Source of the DNA: Bacillota bacterium | Lineage (GTDB): Bacteria > Bacillota > Clostridia > Peptostreptococcales > Anaerovoracaceae | Assembly: GCA_017534025.1 (NCBI GenBank) | Contig: JAFWDF010000066.1 | Span: 1-36,919, forward strand | Direction of reading: 5' to 3' | DNA: 36,919 nt | Shown: piece by piece, positions 8,023 to 16,210 of the stretch | How positions within the stretch are numbered: position 1 is the first letter of the stretch | How the letters are laid out: every line of letters starts with the position of its first letter | The notes under the pieces: generated by a model | What the model saw: only the letters and a program-made list of their open reading frames with translations | The model's database searches: none | Told to the model about the DNA's origin: nothing | Program-made: the position numbers and the translations under genes

Positions 8023-9012
8023 CTACAGGTCAAAGCGATGATCCACCGGTTTTTCCTTTTTCTCCAGCAGACCCATCTCGATGAAGGCATCCTTCGCGAC
8101 CGCTGCCATCATGCGATGTCCGGCCGGATTCGGATGGGCCCCGTCAATAAAGAATCTGCCGTAGCCTGCCTTCAGACGGCTGTGCATTTCCTTATCAAAA
8201 TCGATCAGCGGAAGCTGATTTACTTTTGCAAACTCCCGCAGCCAGCGGTTGTACTCCTGAATCTTCCTGCAGGATTCATCGTAATCGATGAACTGTTTCC
8301 ATTCCTTCGGCACTTTTTTGTGATCCGGCTCCGTCGGTGTCGCAACGATCGGCACAATGCCGTAATTCATGGCCATCTGCACCATCATGGCATAGTTGCT
8401 GGTGACGTATTCCAGCGGGGTGGTCCCGAACACGTCATTGCCGCCGCCGAGAATGACCACCGCTTTCGCTTCCAGCTGCACAACATGTTCAAAAAAGCGT
8501 TCAAACATGTTCTCCGTAGTGTCCCCATTAATACCGGCGTTCAGCAGATTGATTCTCTCTTCCCGCCGCAGGATCCCGATCCAGGTAAGGGAGCCTTCCA
8601 CATCGAAGCCATACACCAGACTGTCCCCGATGCAGATGATACGGTCATCCTTTGTGAGCTGCGACAGCGCTTCCTGCACCTGGTCCGGATCCAGCCGGAG
8701 TTTGCCCAGTACATCATCTGCGCCGACAACGGAAGATACGAAGCCCTGCTCTTCCATTTCCTCCTGGAGCTCCGCCGCCATATCCTGCGCAATCTGCGCG
8801 TTCATCCTGCGCTCCCGCTCCCGGAAGCGCTCTTCCGCTTCCTCGATCATCTTCTGCTCGTATTCCCGCTCTTTGGCGGCCAGCTCTTCTTCACTGTATA
8901 TACGGAACAAACTGTCTTTTTTATCATTCAGCGTCCAGGTCTTGACGGTCATCCCGTCCACGCTTGTTTTCTCCACAGTCTGATCGGCGTATTTCTTTTT
9001 TTCGTCTGCCAT
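8023..9012 (-). CDS. SGNH/GDSL hydrolase with N-terminal coiled coil
   Basis: A 329-residue cytoplasmic protein with no signal peptide. Residues 40-90 are a highly charged, Glu/Arg-rich coiled coil. The C-terminal 200 residues form an SGNH hydrolase: GDSL with catalytic Ser at about 131, the Gly block in INGDT, GGGND, and DGAHPNPAGH carrying the catalytic Asp and His. Enzymes of this fold cleave acyl or acetyl esters. The start at 9012 is set by GGAGGAGG seven nt upstream. The gene lies directly before the sirtuin and is likely co-transcribed with it, which makes an acetyl ester such as O-acetyl-ADP-ribose a conceivable but untested substrate. Confidence 0.88.
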   Translation of the reverse strand: MADEKKKYADQTVEKTSVDGMTVKTWTLNDKKDSLFRIYSEEELAAKEREYEQKMIEEAEERFRERERRMNAQIAQDMAAELQEEMEEQGFVSSVVGADDVLGKLRLDPDQVQEALSQLTKDDRIICIGDSLVYGFDVEGSLTWIGILRREERINLLNAGINGDTTENMFERFFEHVVQLEAKAVVILGGGNDVFGTTPLEYVTSNYAMMVQMAMNYGIVPIVATPTEPDHKKVPKEWKQFIDYDESCRKIQEYNRWLREFAKVNQLPLIDFDKEMHSRLKAGYGRFFIDGAHPNPAGHRMMAAVAKDAFIEMGLLEKKEKPVDHRFDL

Positions 9013-9260
9013 ATTCCAGCCTCCTCCCATACTGTTCGTATATCAATTGTACTATCACTTTGCAGGTTTAGCAAATCCAGATTGTTCGCACCGGCAAAAG
9101 TCTTCTATTTTCCGAATGCCTTGCTCACCGGACGGCTTTTCTGTTATTCTTGTAATAGCTCTGGCCGGATGCCGGCAGCCGCTGCTGCGGCGCGCCCGCG
9201 CCGGATCATTCATACAGCCATTATTCAGATTATTAATATAAGAAACGGAACTATTTCATT

Positions 9261-11054
9261 ATGATCATACTGAATGCCGATAATATCAGTAAAAGCTATA
9301 CGGAAAAACCCCTGCTCCGGGATGTGAGCCTGAGTATTCATGACGGAGAAAAGATCGGGCTGATCGGTGTAAACGGTACAGGCAAGTCCACGCTGCTGCG
9401 CATTCTGGCCGGCGTAGAGGAGGCTGACAGCGGGAAAGTGACCTACACCAACGGGATTCGCATTTCCTACCTGCCGCAGAATCCGCCCTTTGACGGTACG
9501 CTGACGGTGGAGGAGCAGGCCGTGCGGTACCTGCATGAGATCGATCCCGCCGCGGAGGAATTCACCTGCCGTTCCATGCTGACCCGCCTGGGAATCACGG
9601 ATTTTTCCCCGAAGATGAACGAACTGTCCGGCGGTCAGCGGAAGAGAGTTGCCATGGCTGCCGTGCTGGCGGTCAATGCCGATCTCATCGTCCTGGACGA
9701 GCCTACCAACCATATGGATAATGACGTCATTGCCTGGCTGGAGGATTATCTCGCCGCCTGCAAAAATGCCGTGTTCATGATCACGCACGACCGGTATTTT
9801 CTGGACCGGGTTACCCGCCGTATTGTAGAAATCGATCACGGCAGTCTTTTCAGTTATGATGGGAATTATGAGTATTATCTGGAAGCCAAACAGGCAAGAC
9901 AGGAGTCACAGCTCGCGAGCGAGCGCAAACGCGCCGCTTTATATAAAAAAGAACTCGCCTGGATCATGCGGGGAGCCCGTGCCCGCTCCACCAAGGCGAA
10001 ATCCCATATCGAGCGATTTGAAGAACTGCGGGACAGCAAACTGATCATCGACGATTCCTCGCTGAACATCGGCACCGCCAGCAGCCGGCTTGGAAAAAAG
10101 ATCATCGAAATCGAGCATCTGTCCAAGAGTTTTGACGGTAATGAACTGATCCGCGATTTCAGCTACATTGTGCTGCGGAACGACCGCATTGGCATAATCG
10201 GCGACAACGGGTCCGGTAAATCCACGCTGCTGAAAATGATACTGGGTGAGGTGGAGCCGGATGCCGGCAGCGTGACCATCGGCGAGACGGTAAAAATCGG
10301 CTATTTTTCCCAGGATACCCAGGTGTGGGATCCGGAACAGCGGATCATCAAATTTGTAGAAGGCATTTCGGATAATGTGAAAACCGACGACGGCTATCTC
10401 TCCGCTTCCCAGATGCTGGAACGCTTTCTGTTTCCGAGCAGCAAGCATTCCATAAAAATCGGGCAGCTGTCCGGCGGGGAGAAGCGCCGCCTGTACCTTC
10501 TGAGCGTGCTGATGCAGGCACCGAATGTACTGATTTTCGACGAACCCACCAATGATCTGGATATCGCCACCCTCACCGTACTGGAGGATTACCTGGACAG
10601 CTTTGACGGTGCTGTGATCATCGTATCGCATGACCGGTATTTCCTGGACCGCCTCTGCCGCAAAACCTTTTCGTTTGACGGAAACGGTATTGTGCGCGAG
10701 TATCCCGGCGGTTATACAGATACCATGAAAGCCCGGGAATACGAAGCTCTGAAGCGGGAAATGGAGAGCGGCGCCGGCACGGTGGAAAAAGAGAAAACCC
10801 GCCGGACGGAGCACCGGAAAAAGCTGAAATTCACCTTCCAGGAACAGAAAGAATACGAGACCATAGAAGAAGATATCGCAGAACTGGAAGAACGAATTTC
10901 AGAACTGGAAAATGCCATGGCTGCAGATGCCGGCAATTATATCCGCCTGCAGGAACTGGCCGCGGAACGGGACACCCTGGCCGGGGAACTGGACCGGAAA
11001 ACCGAACGCTGGCTGTACCTGGAAGAACTGGCAGAAAAGATCGCCAGCCAGTAG
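9261..11054 (+). CDS. ABC-F family ATPase (ribosome-associated type)
   Basis: A 597-residue protein with two ATP-binding cassettes and no membrane segments, the ABC-F plan. Cassette 1 has GVNGTGKST (about 36-44), LSGGQRKR and LDEPTNHMD. Cassette 2 has GDNGSGKST, LSGGEKRR and FDEPTNDLD. A charged linker near residues 230-275 contains the arm region RARSTKAKSHIERFEEL, and residues 520-597 form a C-terminal coiled coil, as in the Uup-like group. ABC-F proteins bind the ribosomal E site and adjust translation; some protect against antibiotics. Nothing here identifies a resistance type. The ribosome site is weak. The 230-bp upstream gap holds GC-rich inverted segments near 9165-9210 that could be an attenuator, though I cannot define one. 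Confidence 0.92.
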   Translation: MIILNADNISKSYTEKPLLRDVSLSIHDGEKIGLIGVNGTGKSTLLRILAGVEEADSGKVTYTNGIRISYLPQNPPFDGTLTVEEQAVRYLHEIDPAAEEFTCRSMLTRLGITDFSPKMNELSGGQRKRVAMAAVLAVNADLIVLDEPTNHMDNDVIAWLEDYLAACKNAVFMITHDRYFLDRVTRRIVEIDHGSLFSYDGNYEYYLEAKQARQESQLASERKRAALYKKELAWIMRGARARSTKAKSHIERFEELRDSKLIIDDSSLNIGTASSRLGKKIIEIEHLSKSFDGNELIRDFSYIVLRNDRIGIIGDNGSGKSTLLKMILGEVEPDAGSVTIGETVKIGYFSQDTQVWDPEQRIIKFVEGISDNVKTDDGYLSASQMLERFLFPSSKHSIKIGQLSGGEKRRLYLLSVLMQAPNVLIFDEPTNDLDIATLTVLEDYLDSFDGAVIIVSHDRYFLDRLCRKTFSFDGNGIVREYPGGYTDTMKAREYEALKREMESGAGTVEKEKTRRTEHRKKLKFTFQEQKEYETIEEDIAELEERISELENAMAADAGNYIRLQELAAERDTLAGELDRKTERWLYLEELAEKIASQ

Positions 11055-11067
11055 GGACGGATTCCGT

Positions 11068-12012
11068 TCATCTGTTCCGCAAAGCCTTCCGCTGTTCATA
11101 CACATCGGCCCGTTCGAACAGGGCAGAAGCATTATCATAATGGTAGACATGATCGGACAGCCAGTCTTCCGGTGCCACCTGCATGCGATTGATCCGCCGC
11201 ACTGTTCGTTCCACATCCCGGTAATCCTCTACAAATTCTTCCGGAAGCAGAATCAGCTCGTGAATCGAGGATGGGAGTATATAATAGCTCCCATCCAACA
11301 ACACCGCGGCTTCTTTCAGAACGCCCGGATAGAACAGCGCCGATGCGCCATTCAGCATATACTGGTTCGTAAGGAGAAGCATACCGGAACCCGCCGGAGA
11401 TACGCACGGCTCCTGACTGCCGGGATTATACACATACCCTCCCTTCAAAACATGTTCCATCGCCTCAAAGTGAACAGGAAACATCTCCTGCGCGCTGTCA
11501 AAAGCATCCTTCAGCATGTCTTCTTCGGTCACTCCGAACTCCTCTGCCATATCCCGGGTCACCGCCACGCTGTACAGTTCATTATCAAAATACTTTGTAC
11601 GAATATGCATGGTCAGTGCAAGATCCGCATACCGCCAGTGGGGCATATCCTCCAGAAGCTGTTCGTTTCCTTCTATGCTGCAGAGCTTCAGAAACAGTGA
11701 ACCTTTCACCTGCTCATAATGACTGAGCCACCCCATATCCGGCAGCCTGCTGAAGCGGGTCACCATATCCGCCATGCTGCGAATCACTTTTTCCCAATCC
11801 GGATCCTTCAAATACAGGTCATAGAATTCCTGCAGGTTAATGATCGGCGCAATCATCTGTTCCCCGGGCACTACGGTCATGCCGGTATAAGCGCCGCGAA
11901 GTCTCTCAACCGTCTGCATTTCCACTTCCGCATCTTTATACAGATCCGGCAGCCAGTCCCGGATTTCTTTACCGGCGCGATCCGAAAAATCATCAAATGA
12001 CATTATTTTCAT
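11068..12012 (-). CDS. DUF5688 family protein
   Basis: A 314-residue protein matching the DUF5688 family found in gut Clostridia, whose function is unknown. The N-terminal part has the typical VQTVERLRG-like segment (here MQTVERLRG) followed by GMTV. The middle carries LYSVAVTRDMAEEFGVTEEDMLKDA, and near the C-terminus NQYMLNGASALFYPGVLKE and YYILPSSIHELILLP. No signal peptide or membrane segment is visible. GGAG lies about 10 nt before the ATG at 12012. It has a strong promoter of its own and converges on the ABC-F gene with a 13-nt gap. The repeat region 12242-12485 lies just upstream. Confidence 0.85.
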   Translation of the reverse strand: MKIMSFDDFSDRAGKEIRDWLPDLYKDAEVEMQTVERLRGAYTGMTVVPGEQMIAPIINLQEFYDLYLKDPDWEKVIRSMADMVTRFSRLPDMGWLSHYEQVKGSLFLKLCSIEGNEQLLEDMPHWRYADLALTMHIRTKYFDNELYSVAVTRDMAEEFGVTEEDMLKDAFDSAQEMFPVHFEAMEHVLKGGYVYNPGSQEPCVSPAGSGMLLLTNQYMLNGASALFYPGVLKEAAVLLDGSYYILPSSIHELILLPEEFVEDYRDVERTVRRINRMQVAPEDWLSDHVYHYDNASALFERADVYEQRKALRNR

Positions 12013-12073
12013 ATACTTTTACTCCTATCCTCCTGCGCACTAAGCGCTTCCATTATTTTCCTTTTCGATTTAC

Positions 12074-12102
12074 ATTTTATTCCAGTTTCCATTATTTGTC
12101 AA
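12074..12102 (-). promoter_or_regulatory. Promoter of the DUF5688 gene
   Basis: Reading leftward, a perfect -35 TTGACA (12097-12102) and a -10 TAAAAT (12074-12079) are 17 bp apart. Confidence 0.7.
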
Positions 12103-12241
12103 TCGCACTGGAAAATTTTTGCATTTTCAGAATTGAAAAATAGAGGCGGGTGAATAGTGCAGGATGAAAGCGGAACGCGCACTGGTTGGGGGGATGGGAC
12201 GCGCCGGTCAGAATTGGCAAATCCATAATTGTAATTGTGAT

Positions 12242-12485
12242 GGTTAGATCTGGCCAACTCGTGTTTTTTGCTGCGATTGTTGGACATTTCTTCGGGTTCT
12301 GATTGGTCATGTCCACTGGAGTGGACATTCTCCGGGTTTTCGATTGTAAATGTCCAACTATTCGACGGTTAGATCTTGTAAACCCGTGTTTTTTACTGCG
12401 ATTGTTGGACATTTCTTCGGGTTCTGATTGGTTATGTCCACTGGAGTGGACATTCTCCGGGTTTTCGATTGATATTGTCCAACAA
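12242..12485. repeat. Two 125-bp tandem repeats made of TGGACAT/ATGTCCA hairpins
   Basis: Two near-identical units start at 12242 and 12367, exactly 125 bp apart. Each contains two 35-bp modules that begin TGGACAT and end ATGTCCA, at 12281-12315, 12322-12356, 12406-12440 and 12447-12481. Each module has a CGGGTT core. Where two modules meet, the 9-bp inverted repeat ATGTCCACT-GG-AGTGGACAT forms. The period is not a multiple of three, so the leftward reading frames that cross the units change frame between copies, which argues against coding. The whole region 12103-12636 has no supported gene. Confidence 0.88.
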
Positions 12486-12568
12486 TAACAACGAGCTGGT
12501 ACTTCCGCTTCTTTGCTCCCGGCGCTCTTCCGCCGGCCGGCTGTCTTTCAATGATGGTGACTCGTTCT

Positions 12569-12588
12569 TGCAAAGCGGGAGCTTTGCA
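12569..12588. repeat. Short hairpin before nnrD
   Basis: TGCAAAGC (12569-12576) and GCTTTGCA (12581-12588) form a perfect 8-bp stem with a GGGA tetraloop. No T-run follows, so it is probably not a terminator. Confidence 0.5.
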
Positions 12589-12636
12589 GGTAGACTTGAT
12601 GCATAAGGACCACATTTAGATGAGGAAAAAATAATA

Positions 12637-13638
12637 ATGAACACAAAGAAAGAAATGAATACCGGAAATAATGCAAATAAAATGAAGGCCTCAAAACCGG
12701 GCCCGGTTCGTGAAATACATGCAGAGGATGTATGGGCCCGAATGCCATTCCGTAAAGAGGACAGCCACAAGGGAACGTACGGCAAATTGTTAATGGTCGC
12801 GGGCAGCCTCCGCTACCGCGGAGCCGCAGCGCTCTGCGCGGAGGGCGCGCTGCGGAGCGGCTGCGGGATCGTGACCCTGGCTTCCACGGAACCGGTCTTC
12901 CTGAGCACGCAGCCGCGGCTGCCCGAGGCCATCTGTCTGCCCTGCCGGGCAGACAGCGCCGGCGGCATCGCCGCCGGAAACTTTGACCAGCTCTCGGCCG
13001 AGCTGGCAAACGGATACACTGCGCTTCTTATGGGCCCGGGTATGGGAAACACCGGGAGCACCCGACAACTCGTCACCGGGCTGGTGGAAAGCGCCTCCTG
13101 TCCGGTGCTTCTGGACGCCGATGCCCTGAACGCCTGCGCACCGGATCCGCTGCAGAAAAGCGGTGCAGCGGGCGAATCAGCAGATGGCCCGGCAGCACCG
13201 GACTTCCGTCTGCCGCATCCGTCCGGCGCGCCCCTGGTCATCACGCCGCATCCCGGCGAAATGGCGCGCCTCACCGGGTTGAGCATAGCGGAAGTCAAGG
13301 CGCGCCGCGAAGAACTCGCCCTTGCATTCGCACAGCAGCAGGACTGCATTGTAATACTGAAAGAGCACCGCACACTCATTGCGGTACCGGACGGCAGCTT
13401 ATGGCGCAACACGACCGGCGGATCGGGTCTCGCAAGAGGCGGGAGCGGTGACATCCTCGCCGGCATGATCGGAGCCTTTCTGGCACAGGGCAGGGATCCT
13501 GCTGATGCATCCCTCTGCAGTGTCTGGCTCCACGGCGCGGCAGCGGACCGCTGTGCCGCCGCCCGCAGTCTCACCGGCATGCTGCCGCATGATATTTTCC
13601 ACGCTCTGCAGCAGCTGTTCCTGGAAAACAGCCGGTAA
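12637..13638 (+). CDS. nnrD: ADP-dependent NAD(P)H-hydrate dehydratase
   Basis: A 333-residue enzyme of the ribokinase-like NnrD/CARKD family, which repairs hydrated NAD(P)H using ADP. Diagnostic blocks are HKGTYGKLLMVAGS (about 48-61), GPGMG, LDADALN, TPHPGEMARL and TGGSGLARGGSGDILAG, the last holding the catalytic Asp. The usual N-terminal epimerase domain (NnrE) is absent, so this is a stand-alone dehydratase. The first 30 residues are a variable extension. An insertion around residues 170-190 (GAAGESADGPAAPD) is rich in Ala and Gly. GAGGAA lies about 12 nt before the ATG, a little far. It is followed 73 nt later by the broken fluC. Confidence 0.93.
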   Translation: MNTKKEMNTGNNANKMKASKPGPVREIHAEDVWARMPFRKEDSHKGTYGKLLMVAGSLRYRGAAALCAEGALRSGCGIVTLASTEPVFLSTQPRLPEAICLPCRADSAGGIAAGNFDQLSAELANGYTALLMGPGMGNTGSTRQLVTGLVESASCPVLLDADALNACAPDPLQKSGAAGESADGPAAPDFRLPHPSGAPLVITPHPGEMARLTGLSIAEVKARREELALAFAQQQDCIVILKEHRTLIAVPDGSLWRNTTGGSGLARGGSGDILAGMIGAFLAQGRDPADASLCSVWLHGAAADRCAAARSLTGMLPHDIFHALQQLFLENSR

Positions 13639-13711
13639 CTGCACCGCCTGCCTTCTAACGCAAATCATTCACCCGTTCCTGCACTACAACCTCAGGCAGA
13701 AAGGAATCCCC

Positions 13712-14078
13712 ATGTTAAATTGTCTCGCCGTCGGAGCGGGCGGCTTTCTCGGCGCCATTCTGCGCTATCTGATCGGCCTTCTTCCAATCCGGGAAAGCAC
13801 CGCCTTTCCCGTCAATACTCTGCTCATCAATGTGCTGGGCGCCTTCGTCATAGGCTGCGTGACAGTGTACGCCCTGCAGCATGCCGATGCGGATCCCCGC
13901 CTCGTTCTATTTTTGAAAACCGGAATCTGCGGCGGCTTCACCACATTTTCCACCTTTTGCCCTGGAAACTTCAGAGCTGATGAAAAGCGGCCTGTCCGGG
14001 ACGGCTCTGCTCTATGTCCTGCTGAGTGTGCTGCTCTGTGTCGCGGCCGTGTTCCTGGCACAGCTTCTTCTTAATTAA
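13712..14078 (+). pseudogene. crcB: Fluoride channel FluC/CrcB, frameshifted
   Basis: The first 82 codons give a good FluC protein: GGFLGAILRY, LLINVLGAFVIGC and GICGGFTTFSTF. Then the frame breaks. Shifting by one base at about 13959 restores the last helix (ELMKSGLSG, then a hydrophobic stretch ending AQLLLN) and a TAA at 14076-14078. The stretch ACCTTTTGCCCTGG has one G more than the expected ACCTTTTCCCTGG. Without it the gene would encode 121 residues, the normal family length. FluC channels export fluoride as dual-topology dimers. AAGGA lies before the ATG at 13712. No fluoride riboswitch is recognised upstream. Either a recent inactivation or a consensus error. Confidence 0.9.
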
Positions 14079-14215
14079 ACAAATCTGAATGAGCGCCGCT
14101 CCATGGAAGCTGCCATGGTGCCTGCCATGCAGGCGGTTCCCGGGCAGTGCTCCGTAAAACAAAAACAGACCCACCGGATCCATTGCCATCATCATGTGCT
14201 CTGCAGCCATACCAC

Positions 14216-14250
14216 GAAAAAGGGAAGTGTAAAATTACACTTCCCTTTTC
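14216..14250. terminator. Bidirectional terminator between crcB and leuD
   Basis: An almost perfect stem pairs AAAAGGGAAGTGTAA with TTACACTTCCCTTTT (14217-14249) around a 2-nt gap. T-runs on both strands suit the convergent genes. The stretch 14079-14215 before it holds no supported gene. Confidence 0.88.
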
Positions 14251-14328
14251 TGTTTCTTTCTGGTTCTTCCTGAACAGCCGAATCCGTGACATAAACGGAA
14301 TCCCGCCATTTTGCAATTCACTCCGCTG

Positions 14329-14814
14329 CTATTCGCTGAGCTTGCTTCTTGTATAATTCACCAGGCCGTCCTGTGCAATCAGGTTCTGCAGGAATTCCGG
14401 CAGCGGCTGGGACTGGTAGGTCTCGCCCTTCGTGTGATTGGTAATCATGCCGGTATCAAAATCCACGTCGATATCATCGCCGGTCTGGATCGATGCCGCC
14501 GCTTCCGGGCATTCCATGATCGGCAGCCCGATATTAATGCAGTTTCTAAAGAAAATCCGTGCGAAAGAAGACGCAATGACGCATTTCACGCCGGATGCCT
14601 TAATGGCGATCGGCGCATGCTCTCTGGAAGATCCGCAGCCGAAATTCTTGTCCGCGACAATAAAATCTCCCGTTTTTACAGCTCCGGAAAAGCCGGTATC
14701 AATGTCTTCCATGCAGTGCTTCGCCAGCTCCGCAGGTTCTGAAGTGTTCAGATATCTGGCAGGGATAATGACGTCCGTATCAACATTGTCCCCGTATTTG
14801 AATACATAACCCAT
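14329..14814 (-). CDS. leuD: 3-isopropylmalate dehydratase small subunit
   Basis: A 161-residue LeuD of the short, archaeal-like type. It supplies the swivelling domain that completes the active site of the isomerase converting 2- to 3-isopropylmalate in leucine synthesis. The GDNVDTDVIIPARYL block is at residues 8-22, and the substrate loop GCGSSREHAP begins at about residue 60. It is the last gene of leuA-leuC-leuD, 35 nt after leuC, with AGGAGG-type ribosome site upstream, and it ends at the bidirectional terminator. No leuB follows, so that step is encoded elsewhere. Confidence 0.96.
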   Translation of the reverse strand: MGYVFKYGDNVDTDVIIPARYLNTSEPAELAKHCMEDIDTGFSGAVKTGDFIVADKNFGCGSSREHAPIAIKASGVKCVIASSFARIFFRNCINIGLPIMECPEAAASIQTGDDIDVDFDTGMITNHTKGETYQSQPLPEFLQNLIAQDGLVNYTRSKLSE

Positions 14815-14849
14815 CTGTAATTCCTCCTGAATATATTACAAATTAAGGC

Positions 14850-16109
14850 TTACAGTTTTCCCGGATCTGCGATTTTGCCTGCAACCGCCGAAGCAGCCGC
14901 TACCGCCGGACTCGCCAGATACACTTCCGAATCCACATGCCCCATACGGCCTACAAAATTCCGGTTGGTCGTAGTAACGGCCCGTTCACCGGCCGCCAGG
15001 ATACCCATGTGGCCGCCCAGACATGGACCGCAGGTCGGCGTGGAGAAAACGGCGCCGGCCTTAATAAAGATCTCTGCCCAGCCGTTCCGGATCGCTTCCA
15101 GATACACATTCTGTGTTCCCGGAATAATAATGCAGCGCACATGATCCGCCACCTTCCGGTCCTTCAGAATCTCTGCCGCCGATTCCATATCCGCGATGTT
15201 TCCGTTGGTGCAGGATCCGATGACCACCTGGTCGATCTGAATATCGCCGACTTCATCGATCGTTCTGGTATTATCCGGGAGGTGAGGGAAGGAAACCGTC
15301 GGACGCAGCGAGGACAGATCAATTACAAAGGTCTGTTCGTACTCCGCATCCGGATCCGCCTTATATACCACCGGCTCTCTCTTTGCTCTGCCTTTCAGGT
15401 ATTCCAGCGTAATATCATCCACTTCAAAAATACCGTTCTTCGCGCCGGCTTCGATCGCCATATTCGCCATGGTCAGGCGGGATGCCATACCCAGATACTG
15501 CAGGCCGTCACCGGTGAATTCCATCGACATGTAACGGGCGCCTTCCACACCGATCATGCCGATAATGTGCAGGATAATGTCCTTGCCGCTGACCCATGGA
15601 GCCGGTTTTCCGGTCAGTTCAAACTTCAGCGCCGCCGGCACCTTGAACCAGGAAATGCCCCGTGCCATCCCGGCCGCCACGTCGGTGGAACCCATGCCGG
15701 TGGAAAAAGCGCCCAGCGCGCCATATGTACATGTATGGGAGTCTGCGCCGATCACTACATCACCGGCTGTAACCAGTCCCTGTTCAGGCAGCAGCGCATG
15801 TTCAATACCTACGCGGCCGACTTCAAAATAATTGGTCAGCTCCTGGCTTCTGGCAAATTCCCGCATCATTTTGCACTGTTCCGCCGCCTTGATATCCTTA
15901 TTCGGCGTAAAATGGTCCGGTACCAGATATACCCGGTCCTTATCAAATACTTTGTCCGCGCCCATGCCCGGCAGCTGCTTGATGGATACCGGTCCGGTAA
16001 TATCGTTTGCCAGTACCGCGTCCAGCTTCGCTTCAATAAACTGGCCGGCCTCAACCTGATCCAGACCCGCGTGCGCCGCCAGGATCTTCTGTGTCATGGT
16101 CATTCCCAT
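14850..16109 (-). CDS. leuC: 3-isopropylmalate dehydratase large subunit
   Basis: A 419-residue LeuC of the homoaconitase-like (HACN) short class, matching its short LeuD. The three cysteines that hold the 4Fe-4S cluster are at 300 (GSCTNGN), 360 and 363 (TPTCGPCLGG). The block GADSHTCTYGALG near 121-133 contacts the substrate. GGAAG lies 9 nt before the ATG at 16109. It is 101 nt after leuA. The gap contains a stable hairpin (16153-16172, CCCCTTCC facing GGAAGGGG), which could adjust leuC expression or protect the 3' part of the message. Confidence 0.96.
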   Translation of the reverse strand: MGMTMTQKILAAHAGLDQVEAGQFIEAKLDAVLANDITGPVSIKQLPGMGADKVFDKDRVYLVPDHFTPNKDIKAAEQCKMMREFARSQELTNYFEVGRVGIEHALLPEQGLVTAGDVVIGADSHTCTYGALGAFSTGMGSTDVAAGMARGISWFKVPAALKFELTGKPAPWVSGKDIILHIIGMIGVEGARYMSMEFTGDGLQYLGMASRLTMANMAIEAGAKNGIFEVDDITLEYLKGRAKREPVVYKADPDAEYEQTFVIDLSSLRPTVSFPHLPDNTRTIDEVGDIQIDQVVIGSCTNGNIADMESAAEILKDRKVADHVRCIIIPGTQNVYLEAIRNGWAEIFIKAGAVFSTPTCGPCLGGHMGILAAGERAVTTTNRNFVGRMGHVDSEVYLASPAVAAASAVAGKIADPGKL

Positions 16110-16152
16110 AATCGAAATCTTCCTTTCTTATACATTTTGTGTATGGATCCGG

Positions 16153-16172
16153 CCCCTTCCCTCCGGAAGGGG
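16153..16172. repeat. Intercistronic hairpin between leuA and leuC
   Basis: An 8-bp perfect stem (CCCCTTCC and GGAAGGGG) with a 4-nt loop. Without a T-run in the leftward direction it is not a typical terminator. Confidence 0.55.
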
Positions 16173-16210
16173 TCATTTCCGTCATGAATAACATTACTGT
16201 CTAATGCGCC

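Noticed and set aside
7057..9264. Long rightward frame opposite the sirtuin and SGNH genes
   Set aside because: It mirrors two conserved genes on the other strand and has the composition of an antisense frame.
12160..12220. G-rich stretch with possible G-quadruplex
   Set aside because: Only one run of more than three G and uneven spacing; at most a weak two-layer structure.
12242..12485. CRISPR array
   Set aside because: The modules are not separated by unique spacers of constant length, and inner and outer parts repeat together. No cas genes are present.
12092..12615. Leftward reading frames in the repeat region with matching peptides (MSTPVDMTNQNPKKCP and similar)
   Set aside because: The 125-bp period shifts the frame between copies, there is no ribosome site, and the frames only reflect the DNA repeat.
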